The notes under the pieces: generated by a model | Databases searched by the model: none | Told to the model about the DNA's origin: nothing | The model's input: only the letters and a program-made list of their open reading frames with translations | From: Acidobacteria bacterium 28-1 | GTDB taxonomy: Bacteria > Acidobacteriota > Blastocatellia > Pyrinomonadales > Pyrinomonadaceae | Direction of reading: 5' to 3' | NCBI GenBank assembly: GCA_002050365.1 | Contig: MWYZ01000086.1 | Coordinates: 1 to 64,000, forward strand | Length of the DNA stretch: 64,000 bases | Program-made: the position numbers and the translations under genes | Part shown: positions 18,096 to 27,180 of the stretch, in pieces | How the letters are laid out: each line of letters begins with the position of its first letter | Numbering within the stretch: the stretch's first letter is position 1

Positions 18096-19331
18096 TTAAT
18101 CGGCTCGCAGAGCTTCAATCGGGTCGAGCCGCGCTGCTTTCCAAGCGGGAAATAAACCTGCCGCGATGCCGACTAGAGCTGATACGCCGATGGAAATAAC
18201 CGCCGCATACCAGGGAATAATTGTTTGAATAAGAAATGCGGAAACAACCAAGCCGATTATTTTGGCGATGATTAAACCAACGATGCCGCCGATCGCCGCG
18301 AGCGTTCCCGATTCATAGAGAAACTGTTTCAAAATGTCCGCCTGTCGGGCGCCGAGCGCTTTTCTAATTCCTATCTCTTTGGTTCGTTCGGTAACGGCGA
18401 CGAGCATAATATTCATAATGACAATCGCGCCGACAACGAGCGCGATAAAGGGAACTGCCAAGATAACGATAAAGACCGGACCTAAGATACTGTCACGTAA
18501 ACTGGCAATCGCATCAGGCGTTAAGATCCCAAAATTGTCCTTTTCGCCAAACGGAATTTTGCGTTTGATGCGCATCAGTGTTCGAACTTCTTCGACGGCT
18601 TCAGCGGAGAGTTCGACGGATTTTGACGTGGCGACAAAATAAAGTCCGCGACTGTTGCGCAGCCCGCCGAAATTCGCGCCGTAAGTTTTTATCGGGAACT
18701 GCACGAAACTATCTTGCGGCTGACCAAACACTGTGCCTTTCGCAGTTTGTATGCCGATTACTTTATACGGAATACCTTGAATCGTAATTTCGCCGCCGAG
18801 CGCGCCGCCTTGCGGGAAAAGTTTATCGGCGACATCTTTGCCGATATAAGCGACGCGCTGGGCATTATTGTTTTCGATTTCGGTAAAATAACGACCTTCG
18901 GCAATATCGAGTTTTTCGATGTCGCCGATTATCGGTTCTGCCCCGTCAATTCGAACATCGCGGAGAGTTTCGCCGTTGCGCTTGACTTCGCGTGAATTCG
19001 GCAATGCCTTGGCGCCGATTTTATCAATTACCTGCGCCCGTTCGCGAATAAATTCCATCTCGTCAAACGTCAATTCCTTGTTGCGTCTCTGCGCGGCGGC
19101 AATCGTGTCGGTGTCTTTGAAATCTTCAAAACTGAAACGCCTGATTGTGAATGAATTCGAGCCGATGCCCGCAATTTTTTCGTCAACGTAAGTGTTGAAG
19201 CCTTGCAACAGAGACAGCACGACCATAAACGCAGTTACGCCGATAATCATTCCTAAAAGCGTCAGGAATGAGCGGAGTTTGTGCGCCCAGATTGCTGCGA
19301 AAGCAAGTTTTAGAGTTTCGGTGAAATTCAT
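18096..19331 (-). CDS. MacB-like ABC transporter permease (first of two)
   Basis: 411 residues, paralogous to the next gene: an N-terminal membrane segment (LLGMIIGVTAFMVVLSLL), a periplasmic MacB_PCD region, and a C-terminal FtsX domain with TERTKEIGIRKALGARQADI and a similar FPAWKAARLDPIEALRAD ending. Two distinct permeases in tandem suggest a heterodimer rather than the MacB homodimer. Unlike E. coli MacB, the ATPase is a separate gene. Confidence 0.9.
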   Translation of the reverse strand: MNFTETLKLAFAAIWAHKLRSFLTLLGMIIGVTAFMVVLSLLQGFNTYVDEKIAGIGSNSFTIRRFSFEDFKDTDTIAAAQRRNKELTFDEMEFIRERAQVIDKIGAKALPNSREVKRNGETLRDVRIDGAEPIIGDIEKLDIAEGRYFTEIENNNAQRVAYIGKDVADKLFPQGGALGGEITIQGIPYKVIGIQTAKGTVFGQPQDSFVQFPIKTYGANFGGLRNSRGLYFVATSKSVELSAEAVEEVRTLMRIKRKIPFGEKDNFGILTPDAIASLRDSILGPVFIVILAVPFIALVVGAIVIMNIMLVAVTERTKEIGIRKALGARQADILKQFLYESGTLAAIGGIVGLIIAKIIGLVVSAFLIQTIIPWYAAVISIGVSALVGIAAGLFPAWKAARLDPIEALRAD

Positions 19332-19381
19332 TTTTGCCAGATGTTCATACGGCGGAATTCGAGAATAAGTTTAGAAACTAG

Positions 19382-19756
19382 TCAAGCCACACTCTTTATT
19401 AATTTTCCGTTCTTTCGTAGAGTTTGTTTCCCGTTTCTTGAATTTATTTCAGAAAGCCAACGCTTCGTTCCGAAAATTCCAAGCAGCAGAGAAGCTGTTT
19501 GAAAAGCGACATCGAGATTTTTCCAATAAACCATCAAACCTTCATCCCAAAACTCGACTGCGGTTAAATCATTTTCCGAAGCATTCTGCAATCCTTGGAG
19601 CAAATCGGCGGGAACAATAAGCGTTACGCTGTTTGTCAAATCAAAAACCAATCGGCGATTTTGCTTGTCCAAGCTCAATTTTATGATTTTCGGCAATTCG
19701 GCTAATTCCTTTTTTCCTAGTTCTTTTGCTTTGATAAAATCTTGGCTCTTGTCCAT
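19382..19756 (-). CDS. DUF2442-like protein
   Basis: 124 residues. The central stretch KIIKLSLDKQNRRLVFDLTN ... VTLIVPADLL matches the DUF2442 pattern; a C-terminal about 45 residues look like an added tail. GGAGAGAGAT directly upstream of the ATG supports the start at 19756. It overlaps the DUF4160 gene by 116 bases in another frame. DUF4160 and DUF2442 genes occur as pairs in many bacteria and have been suspected of toxin-antitoxin behaviour; that is not established. Confidence 0.6.
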   Translation of the reverse strand: MDKSQDFIKAKELGKKELAELPKIIKLSLDKQNRRLVFDLTNSVTLIVPADLLQGLQNASENDLTAVEFWDEGLMVYWKNLDVAFQTASLLLGIFGTKRWLSEINSRNGKQTLRKNGKLIKSVA

Positions 19757-19991
19757 AAATCTCTCTCCATTTAGCTTGAAAATAAGTTCGGTTTTCTTCA
19801 GTAATTCTTAAAATTCGCCTAATGTTTCTATCTGAAATGCCCCTGTTTCTTCTAACTTTAACTTCATTTTCAAATTCGATCAAAACCGATCGTCCTTGAT
19901 AAATGACGTGAACGTGCATCGGCTCGTGGTCATCGGTGTTAATCATAAAACGAAAGCCGCTTTGAATTAGAATCGTCGGCATAATCAACAT
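19641..19991 (-). CDS. DUF4160-like protein
   Basis: 116 residues from the ATG at 19991 (a second ATG at 19982 gives MPTILIQSGFRF, the commonest start of the family). Conserved DUF4160 features are MPTI at the start, 'DDHEPMHVHV' (the D-H-x-P-x-H-x-H motif) and a helical region ending WREIYGQ. The family normally ends there; about 28 extra residues run on over the DUF2442 gene, possibly because the original stop was lost. It starts 11 bases after the 7TM gene, in the same direction. Confidence 0.65.
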   Translation of the reverse strand: MLIMPTILIQSGFRFMINTDDHEPMHVHVIYQGRSVLIEFENEVKVRRNRGISDRNIRRILRITEENRTYFQAKWREIYGQEPRFYQSKRTRKKGISRIAENHKIELGQAKSPIGF

Positions 19992-20001
19992 TGTGAAATC
20001 A

Positions 20002-20709
20002 TTAAGATTTGAAGTCAATCGAAAAAAGTTTGTTAAGGCTCGCCAAATGGCAAAACAAAACGACGGGAACAACGACGGAAGGAAGCCAGACGAAAGGGAA
20101 ATATAAAACGGCGCGGTTCGGTTGTTCAAAAGCCAATTGTTGAAACGGTGCGGGAATCGAAAGAACGGCGTTAGTGACAATGTTTATTAAAAGCAAAAGG
20201 GCGAAAATGTTCCAAGCAATCAAAAGCGGGCGATTCGTTTTTCCGTTCCGAAATGCCAGCCAGTAAATAATTGGCGCGGTCAAGCCGGACAAAATGTCGA
20301 AATTTCTGCCTTCAAAAGTCATTAGTTGCGGAACTTGCCCGTTTTGAAAAAGCCATAGAAGAACAATCTCGATGGGAATTCTGATGACGTGAAGAAGCGT
20401 CAAAGTTTTTAAAGAAATCCGCGAAATAAAATCTTTCCGCGCAAAAATAAATAATAAAATAATCAAAACAAGCGCGGGAATAACGGCGAAAAGGGGAAGT
20501 CTCGGCGGAAAAACATCAACCAACAAATAAAATCCGCTCGACGCGAGCGCGGCTTGGAAGATGAGCCAAAGGGGAACGAGAGCAAACAGAATTTTGGCAG
20601 CAGTTGTGTCGAAAACGGTTTGCCGAAAAGCGTAAAAAAGAAAACCAACTGTGAGAAATGTCGTCAAAATAAATGCGATTGAAACATAACTCGGCAGATT
20701 TTCTATCAT
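20002..20709 (-). CDS. Seven-segment integral membrane protein, unknown function
   Basis: 235 residues with about seven hydrophobic segments (near 8-28, 36-58, 72-90, 100-122, 130-152, 163-185, 205-225). No known domain or catalytic motif is recognisable. It overlaps the upstream ATPase gene by 4 bases (ATGA), so it is translated as part of the export operon. It could be an accessory permease-like or sensing subunit of the MacAB-like system; this is inference from position. Confidence 0.7.
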   Translation of the reverse strand: MIENLPSYVSIAFILTTFLTVGFLFYAFRQTVFDTTAAKILFALVPLWLIFQAALASSGFYLLVDVFPPRLPLFAVIPALVLIILLFIFARKDFISRISLKTLTLLHVIRIPIEIVLLWLFQNGQVPQLMTFEGRNFDILSGLTAPIIYWLAFRNGKTNRPLLIAWNIFALLLLINIVTNAVLSIPAPFQQLAFEQPNRAVLYFPFVWLPSVVVPVVLFCHLASLNKLFSIDFKS

Positions 20710-21446
20710 CTTATTCGCTCGTCCTTTTCAATCTCGCCGTCGCGGATGGAAATAATACGATGAGCGCGTTCGGCAATATCGTGTTCGTGGGTAACGACAA
20801 TAATCGTGTTGCCGTCGGCGTGAAGTTTCTCGAAAAGCAGCATAATTTCAAAACTCGTTTTCGTATCGAGCGCGCCGGTCGGCTCGTCGGCAAGCAGAAT
20901 TGATGGATGATTAACTAACGCCCGCGCAATCGCTACGCGCTGACGCTGACCGCCCGAAAGCTCATTCGGGCGGTGCGTAATTCGGTCGCCGAGTTCGACG
21001 GAAGCGAGCGTTGCTTGAGCGCGTTCACGCCGGTCGCTCGCGCCAATACCGGCGTAAATCAAAGGAAGCTCGACGTTGTGCAAAGCCGTTGCGCGTGCAA
21101 GAAGATTAAATGTTTGAAAGACGAAACCGATTTCCTTGTTGCGAATTGAAGCCAGTTCGTCGTCGCTCATCGCCGAAACGAGATTGCCGTTTATCCAATA
21201 TTGACCTTTCGAGGGCGAATCGAGACAGCCGATAAGATTCATCAAAGTTGATTTGCCGGAACCCGACGGACCAATAATGGCGAGATATTCGCCCTTTTGC
21301 ACTTCAAACGAAACACCTTGCAAAGCGTGGAGTTCTTCCGTTCCCATCTGATATGTTTTCCAGATGTTCCGCATCGAAATTAACGCGCCCGGCGGAGCGT
21401 CGGTGATACTTCCATTGGTTGCAAAGTTTTGATTTTCGTCTTGCAT
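20706..21446 (-). CDS. MacB/LolD-type ABC transporter ATP-binding protein
   Basis: 246 residues. Walker A ([18 protein letters not shown]), Q-loop ([10 protein letters not shown]), signature ([16 protein letters not shown]), Walker B ([13 protein letters not shown]) and the H-loop ([11 protein letters not shown]) are all intact and match the MacB/LolD/FtsE branch. A short N-terminal extension of about 25 residues precedes the core. It energises the two permeases downstream, with the adaptor at 21463 upstream. Confidence 0.92.
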   Translation of the reverse strand: MQDENQNFATNGSITDAPPGALISMRNIWKTYQMGTEELHALQGVSFEVQKGEYLAIIGPSGSGKSTLMNLIGCLDSPSKGQYWINGNLVSAMSDDELASIRNKEIGFVFQTFNLLARATALHNVELPLIYAGIGASDRRERAQATLASVELGDRITHRPNELSGGQRQRVAIARALVNHPSILLADEPTGALDTKTSFEIMLLFEKLHADGNTIIVVTHEHDIAERAHRIISIRDGEIEKDERIR

Positions 21447-21462
21447 AAACTAAAATTAACAA

Positions 21463-23088
21463 TTATTTACTAGCTGTTTCCGCGCCTTCTTTTTTGACTT
21501 GTCTTTTCACTACCGTTCCTTCCTTCAAAGTATTTAGAACGCGGCTCGGACCGGTAACGACTTCCTGACCTTCGGAAAGTCCGGCGATGATTTGAATATC
21601 GGATTCGCCCGTGATTCCCGTCTCGACTTCGACGAACTTCGTTTTGTTGACGTCCAAAACATACACGCCTTTGATGTTTTTCGGTTTGTCGGAAGTCGGT
21701 GGTGCATCCCCTCCAATCGCAGGCGACGCGGCGGCTTCCGGCTTTTTCTCGATCACCGCTTGAAGCGGAACGGCGATAACGTTTTCCTGCGTTTTCGTCG
21801 TGATAACGGCGGTTGCGCTCATTCCCGGACGCAATCCGTCGCGGACATCTTCCGTCATTTCGACTAATTCGATAACCACGCGAAACTCTTTTGCTTCCTG
21901 CACGTTAATATTGGTTGAAAGTCCGCCGGAAGTTTGCGATTTGCCAACGGCGAGCGGCGTTTTCTGCGTTACTTTTCCAACGATTTCCTTTTCGCCGAAT
22001 GCGTCAACTTTAACTTTAACCGGTTGTCCGACTTCGACTTTATCAATCTCGGTTTCGTCAACTTTTACTTCGACGTTAACCGTAGACATATCGGCAATCG
22101 TCAAAAGCGGCGTGGTCGAAAGTCCGGCGACGGCGAATGTGCCGACTTTTGACGGAATATCGGCAATCACGCCGTTGATCGGCGCGACCTGCATAGTTTT
22201 ATCGCGCTGACTTTTTTGTCCGCTTAAAACGGCAGCTTGCTGCTCGGAACGTTTTGAACTCGCGTCGGCGCTCAGATTTGCCGTTTCAATTCCGCGCCGC
22301 GCATCTTTCACCGCAACTTCCTGCTGCCTCGCCCGCGCCCGGTTTTCTTTAACTCGCGCTTCTGCTTCATTGACAGCAAGCTGTGCCGATTTAATGCGTG
22401 ATTGAGCGGATTGCAAAGCGATTTGAGCATTTCGCAAGACAGCCTCAGCATTCTCTACCCGGTCTTTGGCTTGGTCAAACTCAAGTTTACTGGCATAACC
22501 TTTTTCTACCAATTCTGCGGATTGGCGAAACTCACGCTTTGCCGCATTTAACTCGACTTTGGCTCTATCAATTTCAGTTTGAGCTTTAGGAATATCGGTT
22601 TTAGCAGTTTCAACCTGTTGACGAGCTGATGCAACCTGCTGAATCGTCGTATCAACCGACGCTTGCGAAGCATTTAAACCTTGCTGGGCTTGGGAAAGTT
22701 GATTTTGGGCGGCTGAAACTTGCGAGCGAGTAACCTGCATTTCATTTTGCGACGCTTGATAAGCGGCAAGCTGCGCGTCCGTGCCGGATTGCAACTGTGT
22801 CGGGTCGAGTTTGACGAGCGGTGTTCCCGCCGTAACTTTGTCGCCTTCTTTGACGTAAATATCTTCGATTCTGCCCTGAACTTCGCTCGTCAGATTGATA
22901 AACTGAATCGGACGAACCTCACCCGAAGATGTAACTGTCGAGCGCAATTCACGCCGCGTTTCGACTTTAACGACCGTTACTTCTGGTGTGTCTTTACGCG
23001 TGGCGAAAACGCTGGCGATAATAATTGCGATTATTAAAACGGTGGCTGAAACACCGATAATAATTTTTGCTTTACGGCTGAGTGCCAT
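21463..23088 (-). CDS. Periplasmic adaptor protein (MacA/HlyD family)
   Basis: 541 residues. An N-terminal membrane anchor (about 8-30) is followed by a biotinyl-lipoyl half-motif (GRIEDIYVKEGDKVTAGTPL), an unusually long Gln/Ala-rich coiled-coil hairpin (about 100-290), the second lipoyl half (MQVAPINGVIADIPSKVG) and beta-barrel and membrane-proximal domains. GAGGAA lies upstream of the ATG. It would bridge the ABC permeases to an outer-membrane channel, which is not encoded nearby. First gene of the export operon running to 16822. Confidence 0.92.
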   Translation of the reverse strand: MALSRKAKIIIGVSATVLIIAIIIASVFATRKDTPEVTVVKVETRRELRSTVTSSGEVRPIQFINLTSEVQGRIEDIYVKEGDKVTAGTPLVKLDPTQLQSGTDAQLAAYQASQNEMQVTRSQVSAAQNQLSQAQQGLNASQASVDTTIQQVASARQQVETAKTDIPKAQTEIDRAKVELNAAKREFRQSAELVEKGYASKLEFDQAKDRVENAEAVLRNAQIALQSAQSRIKSAQLAVNEAEARVKENRARARQQEVAVKDARRGIETANLSADASSKRSEQQAAVLSGQKSQRDKTMQVAPINGVIADIPSKVGTFAVAGLSTTPLLTIADMSTVNVEVKVDETEIDKVEVGQPVKVKVDAFGEKEIVGKVTQKTPLAVGKSQTSGGLSTNINVQEAKEFRVVIELVEMTEDVRDGLRPGMSATAVITTKTQENVIAVPLQAVIEKKPEAAASPAIGGDAPPTSDKPKNIKGVYVLDVNKTKFVEVETGITGESDIQIIAGLSEGQEVVTGPSRVLNTLKEGTVVKRQVKKEGAETASK

Positions 23089-23190
23089 ATATTTTATTAT
23101 TCCTCTAAAAAAGTAGAGTTTCTGATTTTAAAATTAAGTTAACGCAATTATTTAGTTTGTGTGCGTTTGACATTTCTACGCCGAATAGGC

Positions 23191-23216
23191 AAAAAGAGTT
23201 TCAAAAAACTCTTTTT
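23191..23216. terminator. Terminator-like hairpin between divergent genes
   Basis: An 11-bp perfect stem (23191-23201 with 23206-23216), a CAAA loop, and flanking T/A runs on both strands. It sits between two divergent start codons (23088 and 23379), so it ends no visible gene; it could be a leader attenuator or terminate a small RNA. Its core GTTTCAAAAAAC is also the core of the terminator at 10621. Confidence 0.5.
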
Positions 23217-23378
23217 ACAATCAATTGAATAATCAATCGAAAAAATACTTTAAATTCCTCTGCAGATTTTATCAAATAAATTTCTGCCGGCGCATCTCGG
23301 AGAAGCGCCTCAGCGATTTACGAACGACAAAATACGGGTTAAACTGTCATTGCCGTAATTAAAACTAAGAATGTCCGG

Positions 23379-23972
23379 ATGAAGCAAATGATAAAATGCC
23401 AAACTTGCGGAATGCAAAATCTCGACCAGTCGCAATACTGCGATGAATGCGGCGCGGCGTTGATAAAAAGCAAGGATAAAAAAAACGAAAATAGAGAAAT
23501 GCCGAGTTTTCAAACTCGGATGTCCGAAGCGCCTGTGTTTCAATCGTCAAATGCTACGTCGATTGGAATTCCGCCCATCGCCGCGATAAATGAAACGGAA
23601 AGATCTTCGGAGAAAAATGGAAATCTGCCAAACAAAAGTGTTCACGCGACATTGTTTGTCGAGCGCGGCAATTCAATCGGCAAGGAATTTCCCATTTCGG
23701 CAGACGAATCCCTTATCGGGCGTTGGGACGCAGACAATGGTATTTTTCCTGATATTGATTTAGACCGACACGATCCGGAAGCGAAAGTCTCGCGGCGGCA
23801 CGCCAGAATTTTGCACAACGACGGGCAATATTCGATTGAAGATTTAGGTTCGACCAACGGAACTTTCGTCAATCGCGGACGGCGTTTAGTTCCCGGCAAC
23901 GCGCATCTGCTGAGCGACGGCGACGAAATAATTGTCGGTAAAACTTTTTTGCGCTTGATTATCAGTCAATAG
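23379..23972 (+). CDS. Zinc ribbon plus FHA domain protein
   Basis: 197 residues. The N-terminus is a double-CxxC zinc ribbon (KCQTCGMQNLDQSQYCDECG); a low-complexity linker (about 35-85) leads to a C-terminal FHA domain (about 90-195) with the GR..D, SRRHA and GSTNGTFVN phosphothreonine-binding motifs. ATG codons at 23379 and 23388 are both possible. It reads pThr sites, probably those made by the kinase encoded two bases downstream. Its FHA domain is closely similar to the one at the end of that kinase. Confidence 0.88.
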   Translation: MKQMIKCQTCGMQNLDQSQYCDECGAALIKSKDKKNENREMPSFQTRMSEAPVFQSSNATSIGIPPIAAINETERSSEKNGNLPNKSVHATLFVERGNSIGKEFPISADESLIGRWDADNGIFPDIDLDRHDPEAKVSRRHARILHNDGQYSIEDLGSTNGTFVNRGRRLVPGNAHLLSDGDEIIVGKTFLRLIISQ

Positions 23973-23989
23973 ATTTGGAAACTAAAAAA

Positions 23990-26548
23990 ATGGCTTACTG
24001 TTACGAGTGCGGCGAGCAAGTCGCTGAAAATGATATTTATTGTCCGTATTGCGGAATCTCTTTATCTCCGCCGGCGATAGCGGATGATGGAGAAAAAGAT
24101 TCGCAAAGTAAAATCATTGTTGCTCAACAGCCAAATGCGGCGGTAATTGAGGAAAACGCCAGTGTAGAAGATAAAACAATTCAAATTAACGAAGAATTCG
24201 CACCAACATTGGCGACTGGTAAAGCGGCCGGCAAAGCTAATGATTATAAAGTTGATGATTTTTCAAATGAAATCACAGTGGAAAGTTTGAATCGGAAAAT
24301 TGCATCGAATGAATTTTCTGCGAGCACAACTGCTGGTAAAAGTGCGGAAGACGAACCGTTTATATTTGATAAACCAAATGAAGGTGAAAATTCGTTTAAA
24401 GATAAAATGCAAAATGCTGATTTATCGTCAAGTTTTGAACAACCAAAAGACTTCTCAGAAATTCCTCCGCCACAGATTATCGAAAGATTAATACCGTCGG
24501 TCGGACATTCAGAAGCCGTTTCCGATGAAATAAAAAATACCGAAAATCAAGATGCTCAATCAGGTGAAATAAAAACGGTTGAAGATGTCAACCTTGAGCC
24601 TGTTTTCGTTTCAACCGAGGGTGAGGAATTAGAAGATGAAATTGGCAAAATCGAAAATTCACAAACCGAGTCTTCGCTGATGTCCTACCAAGAAGCAGAA
24701 GTCAAAGAAGTTTTATCTGCTGAAGAGCCCGAAAAGTCGGCTGATGAAATTGTCTCTCAGATAGGAGAAGGTAGCTCGCCTAGTCAACCAGATGCGAATA
24801 ATTTTCAAGCGAAAGAAAATTTTTCTTCGGAAGGTTTCTGTGTTAAAGAAAAAATTGAAACACCTGAAATTACGGCTACAAAGGAAGAATTGATCGATTT
24901 AACTCCGGCTGAAAATTCAGCTTTTGTCGAGCAGCCGATTAAAATGCCCGACATCAAGCTTCCCGTCGAAGAAAGTTGTCCGCCGTCGCGATTCGATTCG
25001 GTGAGAATTATGGAAAAGACCGAAAAGGTTGAGGAAACACCGCCGGTAGTGGAAAATCCGATTCAAGAAACGCTCAATTCAGTCGAAGTGCAAACGCCCG
25101 GCAAATCTGTCGGAGCAGGTTCATTTACTCAACCGAACATCGGCGTTAATGATACGGACAGCAAAAATAAAACGAAACTCAAACCGCTCGATGAAGGAAC
25201 GGTTTTGAACGGACGTTATGAGATTGTCAGAAAAATCGGCGGCGGCGGAATGGGAGCAGTTTATCTCGCATCCGACAAAAATCTAGGCGGAGTTCTCCGC
25301 GCCGTCAAGGAAATGGTGCAATCGTATATCGAAGATGTGCAGCAGGAAAAAGCCGTCAACGATTTCAAACGGGAATCTTTGCTTTTAACATCGCTCGACC
25401 ATCAATCAATTCCGACGATTTACGATTATTTCTTTGACGAATCGGAAGCCAGGTTTTATCTCGTGATGAAATATATTTCGGGCGGCGATTTAGCTAATCG
25501 GCTTCGTTCCGCGCCCGAAGGACGAATTGACGAAACGAGCGTCACGCAGTGGGCGATTCAAATTGCCGATGTTTTAGATTACCTGCACAACCGCCAGCCG
25601 CCGATTATCTATCGTGATTTAAAGCCCGCCAATATTATGATTGACGGCAATTCCGGGCGCGTGATGCTGATTGATTTCGGCATTGCTCGCTGGGTCAATA
25701 AAGAGGAAAAAGGCGTGACGGCAGTCGGCACGATGGGTTACGCGCCGCCGGAACTGTTTAGCGGAAACGTCGAAGCGCGTTCTGATATTTACAGCTTAGG
25801 CTCGACATTGTTTCACCTTTTGACGGGCGCCGACCCGCAGAGCAATCCGCTTCTGATTTTCGATTTTCAAAAACATCCGCGTCCGCGTCAGATAAATCCG
25901 CAATTGTCCGACCAGATGGAGAGAATTTTGATGCGGACAGTTGAATATAACGCCGATAAGCGTTTTGCCAACGCTGCCGAACTGCGCCAAGCTCTCGAAG
26001 AACATCTCGGAAATTTGAAAGCCGGCAGAGTTACCTACGGAGTTAAAAAAGCACCCGTTTCAATCTCTCTATCAGACCAACCGGTCTTTTGCGGATTCTG
26101 CGGACAAAAAATTGTCGCTACCGATATGTTCTGCGCGTTTTGCGGTGCGAAACAGCCGCTTGCCCAACAAGGCGTTCATTCGGAAAGTTACGCGCCCGCG
26201 CCGCTGACCGCGCAGCTTTTAATCATCGGCACCAACGAACTCGAACAGCCCGCATATCGGCTTGAAAAGGAAAACAATCTCGTTGGTAGGCGCGACCCGC
26301 AATCGAATATTTTTCCGGAAGTTGATTTGTCGAAATACGACCCGCAAACGAAAATTTCGCGTCGCCACGCCCGCATCTGGCGCGAGGGAAGCGAGTTTAT
26401 GGTGGAAGATTTAGGTTCTTCAAACGGAACGTTTATTTTGCCCGTGGTCAGCGACAGCGTTCGGCTTTTGCCGCATCAACCGCAGCTTTTAACCAACGGC
26501 GATAAATTAAGATTGGGCGATACGACCTTGCATTTTGTTCTTGGATAA
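23990..26548 (+). CDS. Ser/Thr protein kinase with two zinc ribbons and a C-terminal FHA domain
   Basis: 852 residues from the ATG at 23990 (a TTG at 23975 is less likely). Order: zinc ribbon (about 3-25, CYECGEQ...CPYCG); a disordered acidic Glu-rich linker of about 370 residues; Pkn kinase domain (about 400-675) with the glycine loop IGGGGMGAVYLA, catalytic IIYRDLKPANIMI (Tyr instead of the usual His in HRD), DFGIARW and GTMGYAPPE; second zinc ribbon (FCGFCGQK...FCAFCG, about 700-722); FHA domain (about 745-850, ISRRHARIW, GSSNGTFI). No membrane segment, so cytoplasmic. Self-recognition through its own FHA domain is plausible. Confidence 0.92.
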   Translation: MAYCYECGEQVAENDIYCPYCGISLSPPAIADDGEKDSQSKIIVAQQPNAAVIEENASVEDKTIQINEEFAPTLATGKAAGKANDYKVDDFSNEITVESLNRKIASNEFSASTTAGKSAEDEPFIFDKPNEGENSFKDKMQNADLSSSFEQPKDFSEIPPPQIIERLIPSVGHSEAVSDEIKNTENQDAQSGEIKTVEDVNLEPVFVSTEGEELEDEIGKIENSQTESSLMSYQEAEVKEVLSAEEPEKSADEIVSQIGEGSSPSQPDANNFQAKENFSSEGFCVKEKIETPEITATKEELIDLTPAENSAFVEQPIKMPDIKLPVEESCPPSRFDSVRIMEKTEKVEETPPVVENPIQETLNSVEVQTPGKSVGAGSFTQPNIGVNDTDSKNKTKLKPLDEGTVLNGRYEIVRKIGGGGMGAVYLASDKNLGGVLRAVKEMVQSYIEDVQQEKAVNDFKRESLLLTSLDHQSIPTIYDYFFDESEARFYLVMKYISGGDLANRLRSAPEGRIDETSVTQWAIQIADVLDYLHNRQPPIIYRDLKPANIMIDGNSGRVMLIDFGIARWVNKEEKGVTAVGTMGYAPPELFSGNVEARSDIYSLGSTLFHLLTGADPQSNPLLIFDFQKHPRPRQINPQLSDQMERILMRTVEYNADKRFANAAELRQALEEHLGNLKAGRVTYGVKKAPVSISLSDQPVFCGFCGQKIVATDMFCAFCGAKQPLAQQGVHSESYAPAPLTAQLLIIGTNELEQPAYRLEKENNLVGRRDPQSNIFPEVDLSKYDPQTKISRRHARIWREGSEFMVEDLGSSNGTFILPVVSDSVRLLPHQPQLLTNGDKLRLGDTTLHFVLG

Positions 26549-26582
26549 CTTTAAATCTATCTGAATTATAAATATAAGTTTT

Positions 26583-27104
26583 ATGAATGCGCGAGTAGAA
26601 AGAGCCGTTCCAGCTAAAGCGGTAAGAACCGAACAAGTTATCGTAGATTTTGCAGCGGAACGTTTGAAAGCACCATTTTTACTGCGTTGTGGCGCGATTC
26701 TGATTGATTATATTTTACTAATTTTTATACCCGTTAGCAGTCTTTTAATCGGCAGACTAATGAATATCGAATCGTCGAAGCTACTCAATAGTGAAATTAG
26801 CAACACGGGCTGGCTGATTATGGTTTTACTTGCCCTGACGAATTTTGTAATTTTCCCGATGTTCAGCGGACAAAGCATCGGCAAAATGCTGACCGGTTTA
26901 AGAGTTGTCAGAACCGACGGCAATATAGCTTCGTTCAGCCAGCTTCTGGTGCGGCATTCGATTGGTTATCTGCTCACGATTGCAACTGTTGGTTTAGGAT
27001 TTTTGTTTTCTATTTTGAATCCAAAGGGACGCGCTCTGCACGATTTTCTGGCGGGAACGGTAGTTGTTTATGGACAAAGACGCACAGAGAAAAAAGAAAT
27101 TTGA
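26583..27104 (+). CDS. RDD family membrane protein
   Basis: 173 residues with the RDD domain: ...RCGAILIDYILL (Arg and Asp in the first membrane segment), a second segment near 75-95, GQSIGKMLTGLRVVRTDG, and a third near 130-150. It lies between the kinase and the RsbU-like phosphatase and is likely part of the same operon. RDD proteins are often fused to or encoded beside kinases and FHA proteins; a transport role has been shown for a few. Here the function is unknown. Confidence 0.85.
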   Translation: MNARVERAVPAKAVRTEQVIVDFAAERLKAPFLLRCGAILIDYILLIFIPVSSLLIGRLMNIESSKLLNSEISNTGWLIMVLLALTNFVIFPMFSGQSIGKMLTGLRVVRTDGNIASFSQLLVRHSIGYLLTIATVGLGFLFSILNPKGRALHDFLAGTVVVYGQRRTEKKEI

Positions 27105-27142
27105 AAATTTTCAAACTTTAGATTTTCAAAGATAAGGTTTAT

Positions 27143-27176
27143 AAATCCAAAATCCAAAATCTAAAATCCAAAATCG
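27143..27176. repeat. Heptamer repeat abutting a start codon
   Basis: Five near-perfect AATCCAA-type 7-base units end 4 bases before the ATG at 27181, leaving no Shine-Dalgarno sequence for that gene. Confidence 0.75.
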
Positions 27177-27180
27177 AAAT

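Noticed and set aside
21800-22210. Plus-strand frame of 136 codons opposite the MacA-like adaptor
   Set aside because: Ser/Thr-rich antisense shadow of a well-supported adaptor gene.
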